Assembly: GCA_025356735.1 (NCBI GenBank)
Contig: JANXRT010000370.1
Location: forward strand, 1-13,580
DNA length: 13,580 bases
DNA from: Acetobacteraceae bacterium
GTDB taxonomy: Bacteria; Pseudomonadota; Alphaproteobacteria; Acetobacterales; Acetobacteraceae
Direction: 5' to 3'
The notes beneath the pieces were generated by a model that saw nothing but the letters and a program-made list of their open reading frames with translations, was not told the DNA's origin and did no database searches. Numbering within the stretch: the first letter of the stretch is position 1; every line of letters starts with the position of its first letter. Below, piece after piece: positions 5,865-13,580 of this stretch. The translations under genes and the position numbers were made by a program.

Positions 5865-7701
5865 GCAAGCAAGCATGGGGCTCTCCCTCCGCAGGCAAGC
5901 CAAGCGTCCGCCCCGGATACCCGGCGGCATCGAAATACCGCGTGTTGCCGACGGTCTGGGTCAGCACCATCGTCACGTGCCCGGCCGCATCGGGCTCGGA
6001 TCGTACGGTGCTCGACATCGCATGCGGCATGGCGCCGTTCAGCATCGCTTCCGACAGCACGCGGCCGACGAGCTTGCCCTTGTCGGCGATCTTCAGTCCT
6101 AGCAGCCGCGCCACCGTCTTGCCGATATCGGCGTTGCTGGCAGGTGCCGCATCGGAAAAATGCTGCCGGAAGCTGGGTCCCGCAGCGCCCATGATGTTGC
6201 GGGTGTCGGCGCGCGAGAAGCTACCATGCATGCCCTGACCCTGCTGCAACCCGGTATCGGCGACCTCGACGCCGCAGGTCGTGGGATCGGCGCAGCCGAG
6301 GGAAAAGGATCGGAAGTTGACCGCGATCGCCGGCATCGGCGTGACGGCGGTGCCTTTCAGCGCGATTGCCGACAGCGGCAAGGTGCCGGCGATGCGGCCC
6401 AGCCCGTCATCGACGAACAGCCCGCTGACGTAGTCCTGTGCGGCCAACGCGGCGACCAGCCGGGCCGCCAGGGCGCGGTCGCCGGTCGGCAGATAGACAA
6501 GGTCGGAGCCGCCGTTGGAGGCGACGACGACCAGCGGGTGTGCCGGATCGGGGCCGATCAACCCGTTGCCGCGTACCCCGTACGAACCGGCATTGAGCTG
6601 CACGCTCTTGCCGTCCGGGTCATACAGGTTCATGCCCAGCGCGTGCGCGATGTCGATCGCGACGAACCCCGGCGGCAGCATGTTCGCCGGCAAGCCGGCA
6701 TAGGTCTGCGTCGCCGCCCAGCTCGTGGCACTTTCCTTCGAGATCGTCGAGAAACCATGGTCCGAGGTGAGGATGACGTCGGTATCGCCGTCCAGCCCCT
6801 GCTGCTTGAGAGCAGTGAGCAGCTTGGCAAGGTCATCGTCGGCGTTCCGGATCGAGGCAAGCGAGGTGGGGCCGTTGATGCCCGGGATCAGCCGGCCCAG
6901 GCTGTCGCCTTGATTGTGCTGGGTGCCGTCCGGATCGCGCGACCAGAACACCATCACGAACGGCTTCTTGCGGTCCTTGAACAGTGGCAGCACGGCGCGT
7001 GTTGCGACATCGGCGAAGAAGTTCTGCTGCTCCACGTTGGCCGCCGACGTGCCCGCGACGGTGCTGGTGCCCGCCTTGCCGTTGTCGCCGCGCGTCGGCG
7101 CCTGTACGTCCAACTGCGCGCTCGCCAACCGCTGTTTCAACTCGTCCGAAACCGGAATGCCGCCCAGGCGCCCGGTGCTGTCGTCCACCACGATGGTGTG
7201 CTGCCCGGTGCGCTCGGTGTGGTCGAAGATCAATGCCGGGCCGAGCTTGCCGATGGTCGCGGTCGAAAACCCGACCCCGCGGGCGGCCTTGAGGATGGTC
7301 TCCTCGTTCAGGTAGTCGCCGGAAAAATGCTCGTCCACGTCGCCCAGCACCGGGTCGTTTTCCAGGAACGGCGTCAGGCTGTCGCCGGCGCCCGGCACCT
7401 GAAAACCGGTATAGATGACGTTGCTGAAGTCGCCGGTGTCGCCGAGCATGTGCCCGGTCGCCATGCCCGACGCGTTGGCCGTGGTAAAGGTCGGAAACAG
7501 CGAATGCGTGTTGGTGAAGCGCACGCCGCGTGCCAGCAGCGCCGCCATGGCCGGCGCGGTGTGCTCGTTGACCATTCCCGGCCGCAGCCCGTCGGCCACG
7601 AACAGCAGCACGTTGTGTGGCCGCGGCTGTGCAACGGCAGTCGCAACCGGGCTCAGGCTCAGGGTCGCCAGCACGGCAGTGGTCAGGCGTAGTGTGGGCA
7701 T
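5833..7701 (-). CDS. Secreted alkaline-phosphatase-superfamily phosphodiesterase/nucleotide pyrophosphatase
   Basis: A 622-residue protein with an N-terminal signal peptide (residues 1-25, hydrophobic core then AVA before Gln25), so probably periplasmic. The superfamily metal and nucleophile residues are visible: Asp37 in VADGLRPG, Thr73 in FPTFTTAN at the place of the NPP nucleophile, Asp258 and His262 in DPDGTQH, Asp314-His315 in TSDHGF, and His492 in GMHGSF. These bind two zinc-type ions and cleave phosphodiesters or monoesters; substrate unknown. Start ATG 7701 has GAGGAA upstream; the frame extends to a TTG at 7725 without support. The last 21 residues look foreign: 602-612 are encoded by a partial copy of the intergenic repeat, and 613-622 run antisense to the P450 gene end. 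Divergent from cardiolipin synthase. Confidence 0.87.
   Translation of the reverse strand: MPTLRLTTAVLATLSLSPVATAVAQPRPHNVLLFVADGLRPGMVNEHTAPAMAALLARGVRFTNTHSLFPTFTTANASGMATGHMLGDTGDFSNVIYTGFQVPGAGDSLTPFLENDPVLGDVDEHFSGDYLNEETILKAARGVGFSTATIGKLGPALIFDHTERTGQHTIVVDDSTGRLGGIPVSDELKQRLASAQLDVQAPTRGDNGKAGTSTVAGTSAANVEQQNFFADVATRAVLPLFKDRKKPFVMVFWSRDPDGTQHNQGDSLGRLIPGINGPTSLASIRNADDDLAKLLTALKQQGLDGDTDVILTSDHGFSTISKESATSWAATQTYAGLPANMLPPGFVAIDIAHALGMNLYDPDGKSVQLNAGSYGVRGNGLIGPDPAHPLVVVASNGGSDLVYLPTGDRALAARLVAALAAQDYVSGLFVDDGLGRIAGTLPLSAIALKGTAVTPMPAIAVNFRSFSLGCADPTTCGVEVADTGLQQGQGMHGSFSRADTRNIMGAAGPSFRQHFSDAAPASNADIGKTVARLLGLKIADKGKLVGRVLSEAMLNGAMPHAMSSTVRSEPDAAGHVTMVLTQTVGNTRYFDAAGYPGRTLGLPAEGEPHACLPRPVSAPAGC
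5865..5897 (+). repeat. Partial second copy of the intergenic repeat (left end)
   Basis: These 33 bases match 2901-2932 in the same orientation, with two substitutions and one inserted base. They include the block GGGCTCTCCCTCCGCAGGCA, which is identical in both. They also match the inverted right end at 3065-3083 (AAGCATGGGGCTCT). The copy begins one base after the P450 stop codon. The rest of the element, including its hairpins, is missing. The copy lies inside the annotated 3' end of the convergent phosphatase gene. Confidence 0.75.
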
Positions 7702-7902
7702 TCCGGATTTCCTCGATCTATCCAATTGGGCTAACCGGAAAACCCCGAGCGAAATATCTCAGTTTGATGACATCGCCTCGCCGCGGCCGGCAAAGCGACG
7801 CCGGCCTTGGGCAGAACCTCGTTACATCGTAGGAGAGATCACGCGCAGGGCAGGTCGTCCGCGCGCGAGGAGCATGATTTGGCGGGTATCCCGGGCGACG
7901 GC
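7702..7902. promoter_or_regulatory. Divergent region between phosphatase and cardiolipin synthase genes
   Basis: About 200 bases separate the two divergent starts. The phosphatase ribosome site (GAGGAA on the minus strand) is at the left end, and a GAGGAG at 7867-7872 lies near the right end. The middle holds an AT-richer stretch (7736-7770) that could carry the minus-strand promoter, but I see no clean -35/-10 pair on either strand. Confidence 0.35.
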
Positions 7903-9348
7903 ATGATCGGCACCGCGTGGAACGCGATCTGGGCGGTCCGCGCCGGCATCCTCACCGCCCTGCACGTCGCCATCGCCTCGATGGTCAGCGTCCACGTGCT
8001 GCTGCGCAAGCGAGACATCGGCGCCGCCATCGGTTGGATCGGCCTCGGCTGGCTGTCGCCCTTCCTCGGCGCCGGGCTCTATTACATGCTCGGCATCAAC
8101 CGCGTCCGTCGGCTGGCGCACGAACTGCGCGGTGGCCTGCCGCGCCTCGCGCCCGCCGCGCCGCCGGTGACGGAGATCGATCGCGACGACAGCCTGGTGG
8201 CGCTCGAACGGGCCGCCCTGCAGATCTCCGGGCGCCCCGCATTGGCCGGCAACAGCCTGAAGCTGCTGCAGAACGGCGACGAGGCCTACCCGCAGATGGT
8301 CGCCGCGATCGACGCGGCACGGACCAGCGTCATGCTGTCGAGCTACATCCTGCGCGACGACGCGGCCGGCGCCCCGTTCATCGACGCCATCATCCGCGCC
8401 AAGGCGCGCGGGGTCGAGGCGCGGGTGTTGCTCGACGGCATCGGCAGCGGCTACTTCGTCTCCCCCGCCTACCACCGGCTGCGGCGGGCGGGGGTGCCGG
8501 CCGCCCGGTTCATGCACTCGCCAAAGCCGTGGCTGATGCCGTTCCTCAACCTGCGCTCGCACAAGAAGATACTGGTCGTGGACGGCCGCGCGGCGTTCAT
8601 CGGCGGCCTCAACATCGGCGCCGAGAACCTGCTGGCAAGCGCGCCGCGCAGCCCGGTGCGCGATGTCCATTTCGCGGTGCGCGGCCCGATCATCGGCCAG
8701 CTCGCTGACGACTTCGCCCGCGACTGGCTGTTCACCACCAACGAGGCGCTGGAGGGCGCCGCCTGGTTTCCGCCGCCCGAGCCGGTTCTGACGGCAGCGA
8801 ACGGCGCCGGCATCGTCCGGGTCGTGACCTCCGGCCCAGACCGCGACCTCGACAAGATCCAGCTGCTGGCGCTGACCGCGATCACCTGCGCGCGCGGCAG
8901 CGTGCGGATCATGTCGCCCTACTTCCTGCCCGACGACCTGCTGGTCTCCGCCCTGTCGCTCGCGGCGATGCGCGGCGTCGAGGTCGACATCATCATTCCC
9001 GAGCGCAGCAACCACCGGTTGGTCGATCTCGCGACCTGGCCGAACATCGAGCCTATGCTCCGCGCCGGCTGCCGCGTGTGGCTCAATCCGCCGCCGTTCG
9101 AGCATTCCAAGCTGATGGTGGTGGATGGACTATGGGCGATGGTCGGCAGCGCCAACTGGGACATGCGCAGCTTCCGGCTGAACTTCGAAATCAACCTGGA
9201 AGTGATCGAGACCGAGTTGGCGCGCATGCTGGACGACCGGATGCTGGGCAAGCGCCACAAGCCACTGACGCTGTCCGACATCGCCAACGCTCCGCTGCCG
9301 GCCCGGCTACGCGACGCCGGGCTGCGGCTCCTGCTGCCTTATCTGTAG
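7903..9348 (+). CDS. cls: Cardiolipin synthase (phospholipase D family)
   Basis: An inner-membrane enzyme making cardiolipin from two phosphatidylglycerols. The 481-residue product has two N-terminal membrane segments (about 14-34 and 39-64), including HVLLRKRDIGAAIGWIGLGW, typical of bacterial ClsA-type proteins. Two HKD catalytic motifs follow: H220-x-K222-x4-D227 in HKKILVVDG with GG downstream, and H401-x-K403-x4-D408 in HSKLMVVDG with GSAN downstream. Length fits the family (about 480-500). The start is ambiguous. ATG 7903 has only a weak GGGCG upstream, while an in-frame TTG at 7879 lies six bases after GAGGAG and would add eight residues. The gene ends ten bases from the stop of the convergent lipoprotein gene. 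Related phospholipase D-type transferases cannot be wholly excluded. Confidence 0.93.
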   Translation: MIGTAWNAIWAVRAGILTALHVAIASMVSVHVLLRKRDIGAAIGWIGLGWLSPFLGAGLYYMLGINRVRRLAHELRGGLPRLAPAAPPVTEIDRDDSLVALERAALQISGRPALAGNSLKLLQNGDEAYPQMVAAIDAARTSVMLSSYILRDDAAGAPFIDAIIRAKARGVEARVLLDGIGSGYFVSPAYHRLRRAGVPAARFMHSPKPWLMPFLNLRSHKKILVVDGRAAFIGGLNIGAENLLASAPRSPVRDVHFAVRGPIIGQLADDFARDWLFTTNEALEGAAWFPPPEPVLTAANGAGIVRVVTSGPDRDLDKIQLLALTAITCARGSVRIMSPYFLPDDLLVSALSLAAMRGVEVDIIIPERSNHRLVDLATWPNIEPMLRAGCRVWLNPPPFEHSKLMVVDGLWAMVGSANWDMRSFRLNFEINLEVIETELARMLDDRMLGKRHKPLTLSDIANAPLPARLRDAGLRLLLPYL

Positions 9349-9358
9349 AAAGCCGCGC

Positions 9359-9946
9359 TCACCACCGGCGGTAGCCGTGCCGGTAGCCGTAGCCGCCGCC
9401 AAACCCGAAGCCCGTGCCGACGATCACTGTCGGCCCGAACACCGGCGGGGCGTAATAGGCCGCCGGGTAGCCATAGCCGTAGCCAGGCTCGCCGTAGCCT
9501 GACACCGACGCCTGCACCGTGTCGCCCTGGGCATACATGCACTGGGTGTAAGCGATGTCATAACGTTGCTGCAGCGCGCCCGCCGACAGCTGGGCATTGC
9601 CAGCGCCCACCGAACTGCCGCCCAGCAACCCGGCGCCGGCGCCGATTGCGGCACCCGCGCCGAAATTCCCGGTCAACGAGCCGATCGCCCCGCCCGCCAC
9701 CGCGCCGAGCGCGGTTCCGAGCGCCGCGCTGCCGATAGCGCTGTTGGTGGCGGCATCAGCCGGCGCCACGCCGCCGCCCTGCTGGAATGCGTATTGCCGG
9801 CAGCTCGAATCATCCTGTTGGAACGCGGCGAAGGTCTTGTCCTTGCCAGGCAGCGCCATCACGCTCGGGCCGGTTGGCGGCACCACCGTGCAGGCGGCGA
9901 ACGCCAAAGGTGCCGCAAGAGCCATTATTTTCGAAGTTGTTCGCAT
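9359..9946 (-). CDS. Glycine-zipper lipoprotein, Tyr/Gly-rich C-terminus
   Basis: A 195-residue protein with a lipoprotein signal: LAFAAC ends at Cys19, the likely acylated residue. It is probably anchored in the outer membrane. A central glycine-zipper region (SAIGSAALGTALGAVAGGAI onward, then GAGAAIGAGAGLLGG) has the small-residue periodicity of membrane-inserting zipper hairpins, as in Rick_17kDa/YMGG-like envelope proteins. The C-terminal third is rich in Gly, Tyr and Pro (GYGEPGYGYGYP, GFGFGGGYGYRHGYRRW) and looks low-complexity. No enzymatic motif is seen; a structural or envelope-stress role is inferred only. Start ATG 9946 is preceded by GGGGACAGG, while the frame runs upstream to 10009 without signal-peptide logic. 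Promoter elements may lie at 10027-10054. Confidence 0.8.
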   Translation of the reverse strand: MRTTSKIMALAAPLAFAACTVVPPTGPSVMALPGKDKTFAAFQQDDSSCRQYAFQQGGGVAPADAATNSAIGSAALGTALGAVAGGAIGSLTGNFGAGAAIGAGAGLLGGSSVGAGNAQLSAGALQQRYDIAYTQCMYAQGDTVQASVSGYGEPGYGYGYPAAYYAPPVFGPTVIVGTGFGFGGGYGYRHGYRRW

Positions 9947-10026
9947 ATCCTGTCCCCTTGGCGCCGCCGAGCCGGATCCGTCCCACCGGGTGCGCCATCT
10001 TGCATCCACCGATAAGGCGGATTTCC

Positions 10027-10054
10027 TATATAGCGCGAAAATGCGGCAAATGAA
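10027..10054 (-). promoter_or_regulatory. Possible promoter for the glycine-zipper lipoprotein gene
   Basis: Read on the minus strand, TATATA (10032-10027) is a good -10 box. TTCATT (10054-10049) stands 16 bases upstream as a weak -35. The stretch is AT-rich compared with its surroundings and sits about 80 bases before the lipoprotein start, between it and the upstream oxoprolinase-like gene. A role for this pair is plausible but not proven. Confidence 0.35.
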
Positions 10055-10077
10055 TGATCGGTTGCGATATGTTGCAT

Positions 10078-10108
10078 GAGCCGCGTCGAGCTGGCCGCAC
10101 GACGGCTC
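10078..10108 (-). terminator. GC-rich hairpin after the oxoprolinase-like gene
   Basis: GAGC/GCTC outer pairs and a CGTCG/CGACG inner helix form a nine-pair stem with a two-base bulge, starting 12 bases after the stop codon on the minus strand. No T-run follows, so intrinsic termination is doubtful. It may protect the mRNA end or precede factor-dependent termination before the lipoprotein promoter. Confidence 0.35.
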
Positions 10109-10120
10109 GCTGCACGATGG

Positions 10121-13100
10121 CTACGATTCCGCCCCTCCGTAGCCGCCGCCGCCCGGAGTTTCGATGACGAACAGATCGCCGGCCGACAGCTCGGCGCGAG
10201 CGGTGCCGGACAGCATCTCGGACCCGCCCCCGGCCCGCTCCACCCATTGCCGGCCGGCTGCCCCGTCGGCGCCGCCTTGCAGCCCGAACGGCGCCACGGT
10301 CCGGCGCGAGGCGACGATCACCGCGGTCATCGGGGCCAGAAAGCGAATATGGCGGATTGCGCCATCGCCGCCGCGCCATCGGCCCGCCCCGCCTGATCCG
10401 GCACGGATCGAAAACCGCTCCAGCCGCACCGGATAGCGCAGCTCGAGTATCTCCGGATCGGTCATGCGGGTGTTGGTCATGTGGGTCTGGATCGCCGAGG
10501 TGCCATCGAACCCCGGCCCGGCCCCTGTGCCGCCGCAGATGGTCTCGTAGTACTGATGGTCCGCATCGCCGAACAGGAAATTGTTCATCGTCGCCTGCGA
10601 GCAGGCGATGCTGCCGAGCGCCCCGAACAGCGCGTTGCACACCGCTTGCGAAACCTCGGTGTTGCCCGCGACCACCGCGGCACCGGGTGCCGGCGACAGG
10701 AAGGTGCCGGGCGGCAGCACGATCCGGAGCGGCTTGAGGCAGCCGTCATTGAGCGGAATGTCCGCGCCGACCAGGCAGCGGAACACGTACAGCACCACCG
10801 CCCGGGTGATCGCCGGCGGGGCGTTGAAGTTGCCGGCGCGTTGCGGCGCCGTGCCGGTGAAATCGACCACCGCCTCACGCGCCACCGGATCGACCGTGAC
10901 CGCGATCCGCAACAGGGCGCCGTCATCCATCCGGTAGTCGATCGCCCCGCCGCCGATATGTCCGATCACCTGGCGCACGCTCTCCTCGGCGTTGTCCATG
11001 ACGTGGCCCATGTAGGCGCGCACCACGGGCCAGCCGAACTCCTCCATCACGCGTGAGAGCTCCTGCACGCCGCGTTGGTTGGCCGCGACCTGGGCCTTGA
11101 TGTCGGCCACGTTGACGTCCGGGCTGCGCGCCGGATAGCGCGCGCCGGTCAGCAACGCCCTGAACTCGGCCTCCCGCAGATGGCCGCGATCGACCAGCAG
11201 AAAATCATCGATCACCACGCCCTCCTGCTCCAACGTGGTGGAATCGGGCGGCGTCGATCCCGGGGTCATGCCGCCGATATCGGCATGGTGGCCGCGCGAG
11301 CCGACGAAGAAGCGTATCGTCTCGCCGGCTTCGTCGAACACCGGCGTGATCACGGTGATATCCGGCAGATGGGTGCCGCCGTTGAACGGGTTGTTCAGCG
11401 CCACCACGTCGCCCGGCCGCAGCGTGCCTCCACGCGCCCGCAGCACGGTCCGGACGCTTTCGCCCATCGCCCCGAGATGCACGGGGACATGCGGCGCGTT
11501 GGCAATCAGGGCGCCGGCGGCGTCGAAAATCGCGCAGGAGAAATCCAGCCGCTCCTTGATGTTGACGCTCATCGAGGTGTTCTGCAGCACCGCACCAGTC
11601 TGCTCGGCGACGTTCATGAACAGGTTGTTGAACAACTCGAGTCGCACGGGGTCGGGTCTGGAGCTATCGGCGGCCTCGCGCCGCGCCTGCGGCACCATGC
11701 GGCGCAGCAGCAGGTGATTTCGCGCCGTCACGCTCGCCGCCCAGCCAGGCTCGACCACGATGGTGCCGATCGCCTCGCGGATCAGCGCCGGCCCGGCGAT
11801 GGCGTCGCCGGCCAGCAGCGCGTCGCGGTCATGCACGGGGGCCTGGTGCGCCGCGCCGTCGGTGAAGATTTCGACGTGGTCGATCGGCGCGGGCGCGCCG
11901 GAGGCCCGTGCCGGCAACACGCTTTCGGTCACCGCCTCGCCGGCTGCCAGCGCCTCGACGGTCACCGCCTCGACCATCAGCGCGCGGTCCGGAGTGGCAA
12001 AGCCGAAGCGTTCGCGGTGGGACGCGGTGAACGCCGCGACCATCACGGCAACACCGAGAAACGTCACGGCCAGCGCCGCCTCGGTGCCGGCATAGCGCAG
12101 CAGCACGCGGCGATTCACCGTTATCTCCGCCTTGTCGGCACCCTGTGCCAGCAGGGCGTCGGTGGCGTCCCGCGCCAACCGGTCGGCCAACTCGACCAGT
12201 TCTGGCAGCATCGCATCCACCAGCGGACGCTCGACCGCCTGCTCGCGGATGGCGCTCTGGTCGGCGAGGCCCATGCCGTAGGCCGACAGCACGCCGGCGA
12301 AGGGGTGCAGGAACACGGTTTCCATGCCGAGCGCGTCGGCGACCAGGCAGGCATGCTGGCCACCGGCGCCGCCAAAGCAGGTCAGCGCGAACTTTTCGAC
12401 ATCGTGGCCCTTCTGCACCGAGACCTGCTTGATCGCGTTGGCCATGTTGGCGACGGCGATCGCCAGAAAGCCCTCCGCCACCCCGCGCGCGTCCTGCCGG
12501 ATCCCCGTCGCGGCCTCGATCCGGGTCGCGAGTCCGGCGAATTTCTCCATGGCGGCATCGGTGTCCAGCATCGCATCGCCGTCCGGGCCGAAGATCGCCG
12601 GGAAATGCCGCGGCTGGATCTTGCCGACGCAGATGTTGGCGTCCGTCACCGTCAGAGGTCCGCCATTCCGATAGGCTGCAGGACCGGGCCGCGCCCCGGC
12701 GCTGTCCGGCCCGACCCGCATCCGCGCGCCGTCGAAATGCAGGATCGATCCGCCGCCTGCCGCCACCGTGTTGATCGCCATCATCGGCGCGCGCATGCGC
12801 ACGCCCGCAACCGTCGTCTCATAGGCGCGCTCGAACCGCCCGGCGTACAGCGCAACATCGGTCGAGGTGCCGCCCATGTCGAAGCCGATGATGCGCTCGA
12901 GCCCAGCCATCGCCGCGGTGCGCGCCGCGCCGACGATGCCGCCCGCCGGCCCCGACAGGATGGCGTCCTTGCCCTGGAACGCGTGCGCCTCGGCCAGCCC
13001 GCCGCTCGACTGCATGAAATACAGCTTCACACCGACAAGCTCGGACGCGACCTGATCGACGTAGCGCCGAAGGATCGGCGACAGGTAGGCATCCACCACG

Positions 13101-13580
13101 GTCGTGTCGCCGCGCGGCACCAGCCGCAGCATCGGGCTGACGGCATGGCTCGCCGAGACCTGCGCGAAGCCGGCCTGCCGCGCCAGGATCGCCAGCCGCC
13201 GCTCATGGTCCGGGTATTTCCACGAGTGCATCAGCACGATGGCGCAGGCGGTGATGCCGTCTGCCCTCGCCCGCACGAACTCGTCACGGGCGAAATCCTC
13301 GTCGAGCGGCTCGATCTCGGCGCCATCGACGCCGACCCGCCCAGGCACCTCGACCACCGCCTCGTACAGCAGCGACGGCAGCGTTATGTCGAGGTCGAAC
13401 AGCCGCGGCCGCGCCTGGTTGCCGATCCGCAACGCATCGACAAAGCCGCGATTGACCACCAGCAGCGTGCTCTCGCCACGCCGTTCCAGCAGTGCGTTGG
13501 TGGCGACCGTGGTGCCCATCTTGATGGCGTCTATCAAGCCGGGCGGAATGGCCGCATCGGCATCGACGCCCAGAACCTGC
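10121..13580 (-). CDS. 5-oxoprolinase-type fused hydantoinase A/B protein (partial, N-terminus beyond right edge)
   Basis: 1152 codons are visible, and the frame stays open at the right edge. The usual N-terminal DxGGTFTD motif is missing, so about 50 residues are probably outside. The HyuA half shows GTTVATNALLERRGE, the Hsp70/actin-like ATPase motif GFDMGGTSTDVALY, LSGPAGG and FGGAGGQHACLVADALG. The HyuB half starts near 11660 with LELFNNLFMNVAEQTGAVLQ and contains VNIKERLDFSCAIFD, NNPFNGGTHLPDITV, SRGHHADIGG, DNAEESVRQV, TMNNFLFGD, YYETICGGTGAGPGF, and a GGGGYG end. The single-chain A+B layout of about 1200 residues is that of ATP-dependent 5-oxoprolinase, which opens 5-oxo-L-proline to glutamate in the cytosol. 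N-methylhydantoinase-like activities share the fold, so the substrate is inferred. The TTG at 13537 is inside the frame and is not a start. Confidence 0.9.
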   Translation of the reverse strand, partial: QVLGVDADAAIPPGLIDAIKMGTTVATNALLERRGESTLLVVNRGFVDALRIGNQARPRLFDLDITLPSLLYEAVVEVPGRVGVDGAEIEPLDEDFARDEFVRARADGITACAIVLMHSWKYPDHERRLAILARQAGFAQVSASHAVSPMLRLVPRGDTTVVDAYLSPILRRYVDQVASELVGVKLYFMQSSGGLAEAHAFQGKDAILSGPAGGIVGAARTAAMAGLERIIGFDMGGTSTDVALYAGRFERAYETTVAGVRMRAPMMAINTVAAGGGSILHFDGARMRVGPDSAGARPGPAAYRNGGPLTVTDANICVGKIQPRHFPAIFGPDGDAMLDTDAAMEKFAGLATRIEAATGIRQDARGVAEGFLAIAVANMANAIKQVSVQKGHDVEKFALTCFGGAGGQHACLVADALGMETVFLHPFAGVLSAYGMGLADQSAIREQAVERPLVDAMLPELVELADRLARDATDALLAQGADKAEITVNRRVLLRYAGTEAALAVTFLGVAVMVAAFTASHRERFGFATPDRALMVEAVTVEALAAGEAVTESVLPARASGAPAPIDHVEIFTDGAAHQAPVHDRDALLAGDAIAGPALIREAIGTIVVEPGWAASVTARNHLLLRRMVPQARREAADSSRPDPVRLELFNNLFMNVAEQTGAVLQNTSMSVNIKERLDFSCAIFDAAGALIANAPHVPVHLGAMGESVRTVLRARGGTLRPGDVVALNNPFNGGTHLPDITVITPVFDEAGETIRFFVGSRGHHADIGGMTPGSTPPDSTTLEQEGVVIDDFLLVDRGHLREAEFRALLTGARYPARSPDVNVADIKAQVAANQRGVQELSRVMEEFGWPVVRAYMGHVMDNAEESVRQVIGHIGGGAIDYRMDDGALLRIAVTVDPVAREAVVDFTGTAPQRAGNFNAPPAITRAVVLYVFRCLVGADIPLNDGCLKPLRIVLPPGTFLSPAPGAAVVAGNTEVSQAVCNALFGALGSIACSQATMNNFLFGDADHQYYETICGGTGAGPGFDGTSAIQTHMTNTRMTDPEILELRYPVRLERFSIRAGSGGAGRWRGGDGAIRHIRFLAPMTAVIVASRRTVAPFGLQGGADGAAGRQWVERAGGGSEMLSGTARAELSAGDLFVIETPGGGGYGGAES

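Noticed and set aside
3109..5930. Long minus-strand frames (3109-4572 and 4545-5930) opposite the aminotransferase and P450
   Set aside because: Both are in fixed antisense register to recognised enzymes and show no family motif; they are stop-codon-poor artefacts of high GC.
7702..7725. TTG start at 7725 for the phosphatase
   Set aside because: It adds a charged octapeptide ahead of a good signal peptide and has no ribosome site. ATG 7701 has GAGGAA at normal distance.
6160..9105. Long antisense frames 6160-7692 (plus) and 7822-9105 (minus) opposite phosphatase and cls
   Set aside because: The real genes show catalytic motifs in the correct order; the opposite frames are Arg/Gly/Ala-rich shadows.
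1..13580. A defence island, CRISPR array, prophage or secondary-metabolite system
   Set aside because: No repeat-spacer pattern, nuclease, methylase, toxin-antitoxin, integrase or multimodular synthase is encoded; every gene belongs to a recognisable metabolic or envelope family.

Overview
This is an ordinary-looking chromosomal stretch from a GC-rich alphaproteobacterium, most likely of the Acetobacteraceae/Rhodospirillales. The lineage is inferred from the strong G/C bias at third codon positions, the character of the proteins, and a GC-rich structured intergenic repeat. It cannot be proved without database comparison. Nine protein genes are supported, two of them cut by the window edges. 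There is no rRNA, tRNA, CRISPR array, transposase or phage gene.

Layout. (1) Positions 1-505, minus: 5' part of a tartrate/D-malate dehydrogenase of the isocitrate/isopropylmalate dehydrogenase superfamily, divergent from (2) pyrE, orotate phosphoribosyltransferase (606-1346, plus). (3) 1447-2889, plus: a membrane-anchored, FMN-dependent glutamate-synthase-domain protein with an intact 3-cysteine Fe-S motif, preceded by an AT-rich perfect 8+8 bp inverted repeat. (4) 2901-3083: a non-coding, highly structured repeat element with near-identical inverted ends and five internal hairpins or palindromes. (5) 3142-4548 and 4608-5864, plus: a class III (omega-type) aminotransferase followed 59 bp later by a CYP153-like cytochrome P450, probably co-transcribed. 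(6) 5833-7701, minus: a secreted phosphodiesterase/alkaline-phosphatase-superfamily enzyme. Its 3' end runs through a partial copy of the repeat and overlaps the end of the P450 gene. (7) 7903-9348, plus: a two-HKD-motif cardiolipin synthase, divergent from the phosphatase. (8) 9359-9946, minus: a glycine-zipper lipoprotein. (9) 10121-13580, minus: most of a fused HyuA-HyuB protein (5-oxoprolinase type), with its N-terminus outside the window.

How the genes relate. Most are independent housekeeping or metabolic genes: pyrimidine synthesis, glutamate-type chemistry, hydroxy-acid oxidation, 5-oxoproline or hydantoin hydrolysis, and phospholipid and envelope functions. The one pairing that suggests a pathway is aminotransferase plus CYP153-like P450, which could mean terminal hydroxylation and amine/aldehyde interconversion of aliphatic substrates. 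No ferredoxin, reductase or alcohol dehydrogenase lies between or beside them, so this remains a hypothesis. The most unusual sequence features are the structured repeat, its partial second copy that appears to supply the C-terminal tail of the phosphatase, and the inverted repeat upstream of the glutamate-synthase-like gene. I found no convincing new multi-gene defence or mobile system.
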